DNA of 39,625 nucleotides from Vicinamibacterales bacterium (GTDB lineage Bacteria > Acidobacteriota > Vicinamibacteria > Vicinamibacterales > CAVVIG01). The translations under genes were made by a program, and so were the position numbers. Positions 24,705 to 30,028 of this stretch are shown here, piece after piece. How positions within the stretch are numbered: position 1 is the first letter of the stretch; each line of letters begins with the position of its first letter. The DNA lies in the NCBI GenBank assembly GCA_025450765.1, contig JANWLS010000063.1, positions 1 through 39,625 on the forward strand, given 5' to 3'. The notes below the pieces were generated by a model. The model saw only the letters and a list, made by a program, of their open reading frames with translations. It had not been told where the DNA came from and did not search any database.

Positions 24705-25069
24705 GCGACCTCGCCGAGCATCTCTTCGAGCGCGGCGACGAGGTGCACGAGCGAGTACGGCTTCTCGAAGAGACGGGTGTTGGGGCGCAGCCGTTCCAGT
24801 TCGCCGGATTCCGACGGAACGCCCGAGAAGATGATGACCGGCACCGGCGTATGAATGCGGTTGACCAGGTCGCGCCCGGAGCCGCGTCGCAGGCGCAGGT
24901 CGACGATGGCCGCCGCGAGCTCGTGCTGCGAGATCACTTCGAGCCCCTCGTCGACCGTTTCCGCCGCCATCACGGTGAAATCGTGGAGCTCGAGAAACTT
25001 GACGAGCGGCCGCCGCACGGATTGATCGTCTTCGACGACGAGCACGACACGGCCGTTGGCTCCGGGCAT
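24701..25069 (-). CDS. Single-domain response regulator
   Basis: A 122-residue receiver domain without effector. It has E13-D14-D15, the phospho-acceptor D57 (AIVDLRL), S82 (FSGVP) and K103 (FEKPY). The sequence is quite different from the receiver ahead of hemE. The gene is tail-to-tail with arginase, their stops overlapping by three bases. The promoter (25078-25106) places the start site next to the ATG. No kinase is nearby. Confidence 0.9.
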   Translation of the reverse strand: MPGANGRVVLVVEDDQSVRRPLVKFLELHDFTVMAAETVDEGLEVISQHELAAAIVDLRLRRGSGRDLVNRIHTPVPVIIFSGVPSESGELERLRPNTRLFEKPYSLVHLVAALEEMLGEVA

Positions 25070-25077
25070 CGCCGCCG

Positions 25078-25106
25078 ATTATCGCTGCCGAGCCGGCCGG
25101 CTGCAA
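25078..25106 (-). promoter_or_regulatory. Sigma70-type promoter of the 24701-25069 receiver gene
   Basis: On the minus strand TTGCAG (25106-25101) and GATAAT (25083-25078) are 17 bases apart. The -10 ends eight bases before the ATG at 25069, with no Shine-Dalgarno sequence. A leaderless message is expected. Confidence 0.55.
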
Positions 25107-25126
25107 CTGCCTCTTCGCGTTCGCGG

Positions 25127-25132
25127 TAAGAT
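25127..25132 (+). promoter_or_regulatory. -10 element ahead of tRNA-Lys
   Basis: TAAGAT lies 24 bases before the first base of the tRNA. The -35 region is poor. It is divergent from the receiver gene's promoter. Confidence 0.35.
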
Positions 25133-25156
25133 CCCGTTCCCGCGCCGACCAGGAAT

Positions 25157-25231
25157 GGGCCCCTAGCTCAGTGGTAGAGCACGTGACTTTTAATCACGGT
25201 GTCCCGGGTTCGATCCCCGGGGGGCCCACCA
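25157..25231 (+). tRNA. tRNA-Lys (anticodon TTT)
   Basis: A 75-base gene with encoded CCA. The acceptor arms GGGCCCC and GGGGCCC pair, the D arm is GCTC/GAGC, the anticodon stem CGTGA/TCACG encloses the loop CTTTTAA (anticodon TTT), and the T arm is CCGGG-TTCGATC-CCCGG. The 3' 40 bases are repeated at 27062-27101, showing that this gene has served as an integration site. U34 of this tRNA is a substrate for MnmA. Confidence 0.97.
25192..25231 (+). repeat. attL-like direct repeat (tRNA-Lys 3' end)
   Basis: Left copy of a perfect 40-bp direct repeat, running from the 3' side of the anticodon loop to the CCA end. The bases flanking the two copies differ on both sides (T versus C before, A versus C after). 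Confidence 0.85.
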
Positions 25232-25366
25232 ATTCCCAACTCCTCATCAATCAACGACTTCTAGCCTGATTCGCGGTTCGACCGCGCGACAGAGCACCTT
25301 CAGCTGCATTCGGCACGTGTTCAGTGGTGTAGGTCCGTCTGCCGGAAGATAGGATGGTCCAGGCGG

Positions 25367-26182
25367 TCAGCTCTTTGGGACGCAGAAAACATCGTAGTGC
25401 CGGCGAGCGCACAATTCGCTTCTATGCAGTCTGCGCCCCGGGTAGTCGGCATCGTTCTGGGTAATGAAGACGTCGTAGCCCAAGCCGGTGACGAAGTCGA
25501 ACAATCGCTCCCGCCCGGCCCCATCTAGCAGAGCAAACATCTCGGCTTTGAGAACCGGCTTTACCGCAACCAAGAGCCCTTCCAACGACGCGAGGACGCG
25601 ATAATCGTGCCCTTCGGTGTCCACCTTGATGAACCGGATTCGATTCATCAGGTCCGGATACTGCTTCTCCAGGTACCGCTGCAGATTGTGTCCGTGTACC
25701 CGCAGCTTGAACATGTGTCCGTGGCGCCATCGGCTGATTCCCTCATGCATTCCACCGTTGCAGAATCCGGCGTCGGAGTAGCCGAAATCGAATTCGCCCG
25801 ACTCGGCCGTTGCAGCGAACATCAGCGGGATGATTCGGGCTTTGTCGATGTTCAGCCCCGCATTTCGGTCGAGTACCGGGAATACCAACGGGTTCGGCTC
25901 CAGCGCGATGACGCAGCCGGCTGCTCCGACGGCCAGAGCGATAGGAATGGTACTGTCTCCGGTGTGCGCACCGATATCGATGGCCACATCGCCTGGCTTC
26001 AAGAAACGCCTCAGTGCATCAACGGCTTCCTGCGTGATGCTCTTCTTGGTTTCCCCGGGGTGATCCCACTAAGCGTACCGAACTTGGCCATCGTAAGGGA
26101 GCTCAAAGGTCACCCCATGGAAGGGATATCGCCTCATTGCCGGCCTGAATCCAGCAGCGTAAAACAACTCTTTGAGCTTCAT
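25367..26182 (-). pseudogene. FkbM-family methyltransferase, interrupted by in-frame TAG
   Basis: FkbM proteins O-methylate sugars or other small substrates with SAM. A coherent 271-codon frame runs from ATG 26182 (MKLKELFYAAGFRPAMRR) to 25367, but codon 38 (26071-26069) is TAG. Homologous-looking sequence continues on both sides: HGVTFELPYDGQVRYA before the stop and WDHPGETKKSITQEAV after it, then the SAM-binding motif DVAIDIGAHTGDST and IRFIKVDTEGHDYRVL. No frameshift is needed. A product starting after the stop, for example at the TTG 26002 just before the SAM motif, would lack the N-terminal ~60 residues. Codon use is less GC-rich than in the neighbours, consistent with transfer. Confidence 0.8.
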
Positions 26183-26379
26183 CGCAGGTCAATTCCAGAA
26201 GGATAAAACACAAACCTAAAAGCAGAACGCCGCTGCAAGAGTTCAGCGAATAAGCGGATCTCGATTTGCCGATCAGGTCCCGCACTGGCCCACGGGAGGT
26301 CGACGCCACGCCGGAGCACGTACCACGGGTCACCCCTGGCGTCTCTTCATCGTGCATCCTCAGCGTTGCCGCCGCGTGC

Positions 26380-26401
26380 TATTCTGTCAGAACATAGACA
26401 G
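26380..26401 (+). promoter_or_regulatory. -10-like element and small dyad before the DUF433 gene
   Basis: TATTCT (26380-26385) overlaps the dyad CTGTC (26384-26388) / GACAG (26397-26401) that ends at the ATG. This is a place where an antitoxin-like protein could repress its own gene. The dyad is short and the -35 poor. Confidence 0.3.
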
Positions 26402-26626
26402 ATGGCCTCCCTTGCCGATCGCATCACCGTCAACCCTGAGCAATGTGGAGGGCGCCCCTGCGTTCGAGGGCTTCGGATCCGCGTCACCGACGTCCTGGAT
26501 CTACTGGCGTCTGGGCTGACGCCTGAAGAGGTCCTGGCCGAACTGCCTGATCTGGAGGCTGAGGACATCTCGGCCTGCCTTCGGTTCGCGAGCCGGCGCC
26601 TGAATCACCCGATCGTCGCAGCGTGA
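26402..26626 (+). CDS. DUF433 antitoxin-like protein
   Basis: The 74-residue protein from ATG 26402 is a full-length DUF433 member: DRITVNPEQCGGRPCVRGLRI, VTDVLDLLASGLTPEEVLAELPDLEAEDI and a C-terminal helix. DUF433 proteins are helix-turn-helix-like antitoxins normally paired with DUF5615 PIN-like nucleases. The TGA overlaps the GTG of the next gene (GTGA), the usual arrangement of such pairs, but here the partner is a chimera lacking most of the toxin. It may now act only as a DNA-binding repressor. Confidence 0.85.
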   Translation: MASLADRITVNPEQCGGRPCVRGLRIRVTDVLDLLASGLTPEEVLAELPDLEAEDISACLRFASRRLNHPIVAA

Positions 26627-27033
26627 CCCTCTGGCTCGATAATCAGCTCCCGCCGGCGCTGGCGCATTGGATGCGCGCCGTGCTCCACGTTGAAGCCGTC
26701 CCAATTCGCAATCTGAACTTGCAGCGCGCGTCGGTCCGGTTCGAGGCGCACGAGAACACCCCGACCACTTTTCACGTGGTGATTCCTGCGCCCGCCCTCT
26801 CAGGTGAGCTGAGCGATCGGGATCTGGAGCGGGTGGCCGGCGGGTTCGCTCTGCCGAGCTGCGACCAGGTCGGCGCCGCAGGCGTACTGGGCATGATCGT
26901 GGGCGGTGAAGTCGTCGGGGGCAGCATCCACAGCGTGACCAACGTGAACGAAACGCAAGCGGCGATCGGGGCCGGCGTGGCGGTCGCCGGATTCGCGATG
27001 GTGGTTGGCAGCATCGTCGCCTCGCATTCGTAG
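26623..27033 (+). CDS. DUF5615 N-terminus fused to NHLP-type RiPP leader and core
   Basis: The 136-residue frame starts at GTG 26623, overlapping the DUF433 stop. Residues 1 to about 35 (TLWLDNQLPPALAHWM, then VEAVPIRNLNLQ) match the start of DUF5615 PIN-like toxins, with the first active-site Asp (D6). The rest of the toxin is missing. From about residue 37 the sequence is the distal half of a nitrile-hydratase-like leader peptide (VRFEAHENTPTTFHVVIPAP; ELSDRDLERVAGG) ending in the double-glycine cleavage site G73-G74. The 62 residues after GG form a Gly/Ala/Val-rich hydrophobic core with one Cys (C80). No modifying enzyme or peptidase-ABC exporter is in the window. It could be an inert deletion product or a functional chimera under antitoxin control. 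Confidence 0.75.
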   Translation: MTLWLDNQLPPALAHWMRAVLHVEAVPIRNLNLQRASVRFEAHENTPTTFHVVIPAPALSGELSDRDLERVAGGFALPSCDQVGAAGVLGMIVGGEVVGGSIHSVTNVNETQAAIGAGVAVAGFAMVVGSIVASHS

Positions 27034-27061
27034 CCCTGACACGTCGGCGCGCGTTGAGCTC

Positions 27062-27101
27062 AATCACGGTGTCCCGGGTTCGATCCCCGGGGGGCCCACC
27101 A
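27062..27101 (+). repeat. attR-like direct repeat (duplicate of tRNA-Lys 3' end)
   Basis: A perfect copy of 25192-25231, including the T arm, the 3' acceptor strand and CCA. No 5' half of a tRNA precedes it, so it is not a second tRNA gene. It marks the right end of the island, 28 bases after the chimera's stop codon. Confidence 0.85.
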
Positions 27102-27109
27102 CCCTTCGC

Positions 27110-27568
27110 TCACACCTGCGTTCCAACCGCCACCTTCACGACGATCCGCCGCACCGGCGCCGGCCGATCCGGCGCGATACCCGGCATGTGGGCGTCCTCG
27201 GGCCAGAAGATCGCAAAATCCCCGGCGCTCATGTCGAGGAACGTCCCCTGGCCGCTCGCGCGGACCAGATCGCGCGACTCGTCGTACTCGCCCGCCTCGA
27301 GCCGCGAGAGCGGCGAATAGCCCATCCGATCCTCGCCGCGCTGGAGATATTGAATGTCGATGTAGCGTCGATGGGCTTCCCAGAAGCCTTGGGCGTTTGG
27401 CGCCGATTGACCGTCGATCACGGTCACGTACAGTGCGGCGCCGTCGATCTCGTGTCGGCCCTCGTCTAGCGCATCGAGATCGGTCTCCCGCAGATACGTC
27501 AGGCCGCGGGCAATCAGGACGCTCAAGCCGTAGTAGCGAGGCGCCTGGATCAGGCGATCGAAAACCAT
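27110..27568 (-). CDS. YhcH/YjgK/YiaL family protein
   Basis: The 152-residue protein resembles the YhcH/EbgC family of small cupin-like beta-barrels thought to act on or bind sugars such as sialic acid derivatives. Typical segments are YLRETDLDALDEGRHEIDG, the E-A-H-R-R-Y-I-D-I-Q-Y metal region, and a C-terminal FLDMSAGDFAIFWPEDAHMPG with likely metal-binding Glu and His, then VRRIVVKV. ATG 27568 is chosen (AGGA nine bases upstream); the frame continues 15 codons further without support. It stands alone outside the island. No sugar-utilisation genes accompany it. Confidence 0.85.
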   Translation of the reverse strand: MVFDRLIQAPRYYGLSVLIARGLTYLRETDLDALDEGRHEIDGAALYVTVIDGQSAPNAQGFWEAHRRYIDIQYLQRGEDRMGYSPLSRLEAGEYDESRDLVRASGQGTFLDMSAGDFAIFWPEDAHMPGIAPDRPAPVRRIVVKVAVGTQV

Positions 27569-27691
27569 CCGCCGATTCCTTTCGTTCGCGGTCGGGTGAC
27601 CAGGACGAACCACTTTTTTACACGATCAAGACACATTTGCATCCGGCCTTCGGTTCTGAGAGAATGGACGCCTTCCACTCATAGAATGTCG

Positions 27692-27721
27692 GCTGCGGCC
27701 GGTTTTCGAGGCCGCCGCAGC
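27692..27721. other. GC-rich hairpin with one bulge
   Basis: GCTGCGGCC (27692-27700) and GGCCGCCGCAGC (27710-27721) pair around a GGTTTTCGA loop with a three-base bulge. It lies in the gap between the divergent YhcH-like gene and the secreted-protein gene at 27774. No T tract follows, and the role is unknown. Confidence 0.4.
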
Positions 27722-27773
27722 TGCGCTCGTAGGACGTCTGCGGGCGTCTCCCAACCACGATTGCGATGAAGTG

Positions 27774-28268
27774 ATGTCGTCTATGCGCGTAGCCGACCGA
27801 CCGGCGACCAACGCCACATCGACCAGCAGGACAGGCCGTCTCACCTGGACGGTCACCATTCTCGTGGCCTTCGTGGGCCTCACGATCCTCGGCGCTTCCC
27901 GCTCGGGGCCAACCCCCGCCCCGGCGCTCGCGAGCACGGTCGCCCCAGTGAGAAGCCAGCCGTGCACGGTGGAGGCGCCCGCCGACGCGCGGGCGACGGC
28001 TCGGAGTTGGTGCCAGGGGGGCCTGTTCGCCCACATCGACGTCTCGCACGAGGCCGGCAAGTTCGTCGTGCACCTTCAGCTCTCGGACAAGGGCAACGCG
28101 CTGTGGAACCGCGACAAGAGCCAGGTGCTGACCCAGTTCCAGCACATCACCGAGCAGCTGCCGCAGGGGGCCCGCATGAACGTCGCGCTGTCGTTCCACG
28201 ACAGGAACGACGACCTGGTCGGTGGATGTTTCCGCCGGCGCGGTGACGGCGCCTCGATCTGCATGTAG
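27774..28268 (+). CDS. Hypothetical membrane-anchored protein
   Basis: A roughly 164-residue protein not assigned to a family. A basic N-terminus precedes one hydrophobic segment (LTWTVTILVAFVGLTILGA, about 22-41), then a Pro/Ala linker and an extracytoplasmic domain of about 100 residues with four cysteines (C65, C81, and two near the C-terminus in GGCFRRR and ASICM), suggesting disulfides. The segment GLFAHIDVSHEAGKFVVHLQ is beta-like. GTG 27771, ATG 27774 and ATG 27783 are all possible starts. It converges on the ABC exporter gene, with six bases between them. Confidence 0.6.
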   Translation: MSSMRVADRPATNATSTSRTGRLTWTVTILVAFVGLTILGASRSGPTPAPALASTVAPVRSQPCTVEAPADARATARSWCQGGLFAHIDVSHEAGKFVVHLQLSDKGNALWNRDKSQVLTQFQHITEQLPQGARMNVALSFHDRNDDLVGGCFRRRGDGASICM

Positions 28269-28274
28269 CGCGGC

Positions 28275-29087
28275 TCACGCCAGGTTTTCGGCGCTGTACC
28301 GCGCGATGAGGCCCGTGCGGATTGCGCGCCGGTGGACGCGCGCGAAGAACCAGCACGCCAGCACCAGGTACACGATCGCCAGGCCGGCGCCCCACGCCAG
28401 CTCCCCGAGCGACACCGGCCGGCCCAGGACGATCCGCCGCATATCCTCGAACACCGCAGACGGCGGCAGCAGGCGCGCAATCACCTGCATCCACCCGGGC
28501 AGCGTCGAGACCGGGTAGAACACCCCGGCAAACGGCGCCACGATCGCCGGAATCGGCCAGACGAACCACTCCGAGGCCGGTCCGAGCCAGAGGACGATTC
28601 CGCTCGCCGCAATGCCCAGCGCAATCCCGAAGACGAACAGCAGCAGCAGGAACGGCGCGAGCAGGATGCCGTAGCCGAAGAACGACAGCCCGAAGAACGT
28701 CGTGGCGAGCAGCAGCATCACGACGAGGCCGATCGTGCTCGTGGCGATGCTCGAGACGACGAGCCCGGAGAGATACTCCGGAATCGACAACGGCGTCGCG
28801 AACAGATTGAGGAAGTTCCGCGACCACACATCCTCGAGAAACGCCGTCGTCACGCCCTGCATCACGCGCGAGAAGAAATCCCACAGCAGCACGGCGCCGA
28901 GCAGCGACGCGATGAAGTTCAGCCCCGAGCTCGCGACCTCGCTCAGGTAGCGCGTGATGAAGCCCCAGAGGATCATGTCGACGGCCACCCAGGCGAAGAG
29001 CGGCAGCAGGCGCGCCACGCTCCCGCGCATCAGGTAGGCCTGGCGCAGCACGATCGCCGCGCTCCTCCGGACGAAGGCGGCCGCCAT
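28275..29087 (-). CDS. ABC-2 type exporter permease
   Basis: The 270-residue membrane subunit of an ABC exporter has six hydrophobic segments. The cytoplasmic N-terminal helix (VRRSAAIVLRQAYLMRGS) and the PFAGVFYPVSTLPGWMQVIARLLPPSAVFEDMR region near the C-terminal third are characteristic of ABC-2 (DrrB/NodJ-like) permeases. Its ATG at 29087 shares one base with the stop of the ATPase gene, so the two subunits are translated together. The substrate is unknown; related pairs export drugs, lipids or polysaccharides. Confidence 0.88.
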   Translation of the reverse strand: MAAAFVRRSAAIVLRQAYLMRGSVARLLPLFAWVAVDMILWGFITRYLSEVASSGLNFIASLLGAVLLWDFFSRVMQGVTTAFLEDVWSRNFLNLFATPLSIPEYLSGLVVSSIATSTIGLVVMLLLATTFFGLSFFGYGILLAPFLLLLFVFGIALGIAASGIVLWLGPASEWFVWPIPAIVAPFAGVFYPVSTLPGWMQVIARLLPPSAVFEDMRRIVLGRPVSLGELAWGAGLAIVYLVLACWFFARVHRRAIRTGLIARYSAENLA

Positions 29088-29839
29088 CAGTGTGGCTCCA
29101 TCGCCAGCGGCTCGCGGGCCACCGCCACGAAGAGGTCTTCGAGGGTCTTGTGCCCGTGCTCGCCGGGCAGCTGCCGCGGGTCGCCTTCGAGCAGGACACG
29201 GCCGCGCGCGAGGAACATCACGCGATCGCACACCTCCTCCACCTCGTACATGTTGTGCGAGGTCCAGAGGATCCCCACGTCGCCCTGCGCCGCGTATTGC
29301 CGGATGCGCTGGCGGATGTCGCGCGCCGCGGAGGGGTCGAGCGAGGCGGTCGGCTCGTCGAGCAGCAGCAGGCTCGGCGCGTTCAGCAGCGCCTTGGCCA
29401 GGCCTACGCGCGTCTGCTCGCCCGACGACAACACGCCGCAGCGCGTGTGGCGAAAGCGATCCAGCTCGAACTGATCGATCACCTGCTCGATGCGTGCGGA
29501 GAGATCGGGCACGTTGTAGAGCATGCCGAAAATCCGGAGGTTCTGGATGACGGTCAGATTCCCGGGGAGCGGTGCATACACGGCGGCGAAGTTCGTGTGC
29601 GCCAGGGCACCCGTGCGATGCGCGCGCGCATCGACGGATTCGATCGTGATCGAGCCCGAGGTCGGCTCGAGCACGCCCAGGATCATGTTGATGGCGGTCG
29701 TCTTGCCCGCGCCGTTTGGTCCGAGCAGCCCGACAATTTCGTTGCGACGCACCTCGAACGAAAGGCCATCGACGGCCACGACCGGGCCGTAATGCTTGCG
29801 TAGATCGGAGACGGCGAGGACCGGAGGGGGCGTCATCAT
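29087..29839 (-). CDS. ABC exporter ATP-binding protein
   Basis: The 250-residue ATPase has Walker A GPNGAGKTT (40-48), signature LSSGEQTR (a variant of LSGGQ), Walker B LLLLDEPTASLDP and the switch His in WTSHNMYEVEEVCDRV. It is the DrrA/NodI-like partner of the following permease. The start is taken as ATG 29839 (MMTPPPVLAV), which fits family length; the frame extends about 31 codons upstream without family similarity. The Q-loop region reads AAVYAPLPGNLTV, lacking the usual Gln, a deviation worth noting. Confidence 0.9.
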   Translation of the reverse strand: MMTPPPVLAVSDLRKHYGPVVAVDGLSFEVRRNEIVGLLGPNGAGKTTAINMILGVLEPTSGSITIESVDARAHRTGALAHTNFAAVYAPLPGNLTVIQNLRIFGMLYNVPDLSARIEQVIDQFELDRFRHTRCGVLSSGEQTRVGLAKALLNAPSLLLLDEPTASLDPSAARDIRQRIRQYAAQGDVGILWTSHNMYEVEEVCDRVMFLARGRVLLEGDPRQLPGEHGHKTLEDLFVAVAREPLAMEPH

Positions 29840-30028
29840 CGGCTGCGCGTCTATCTTTCCATGCACCGCGGCGCCGATCCAAACGAGCCGTTCCGTCCCA
29901 ATTCCGGCACGCCGCTGTTCGCCAGCGAACACCAGTAGAGACCGCCGGTTCGACAGGGCGGGCGATTGGCGGGCACCTCTCGAACGCCTCCGATGGCATG
30001 GTGTTGGCGTATGCCGCTCGTCGCGCCT

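Larger units (their letters stand above)
25192..27101. mobile_element. Small tRNA-Lys genomic island without integrase
   Basis: The segment between two identical 40-bp copies of the tRNA-Lys 3' end has a period of 1870 bases. It contains a broken FkbM methyltransferase gene, a DUF433 gene and a DUF5615-NHLP chimera. Base composition is mixed: by hand count 26161-26220 is 37% G+C (22 of 60) and 25321-25380 is 58%, against 62-72% in lines sampled on either side. No tyrosine recombinase, transposase or phage gene is present, so it is either a decayed remnant or an element mobilised in trans. The 135 bases after the tRNA hold nothing recognisable. Confidence 0.75.

Noticed and set aside
25367-26002. 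A complete 211-residue FkbM protein starting at TTG 26002
   Set aside because: The TTG encodes a Leu inside conserved family sequence; homology continues upstream through a TAG, so the shorter frame is a truncated reading of an interrupted gene.
27062-27101. A second tRNA gene
   Set aside because: Only the 3' half is present; there is no 5' acceptor strand, D arm or complete anticodon arm, so it is an attachment-site duplicate.
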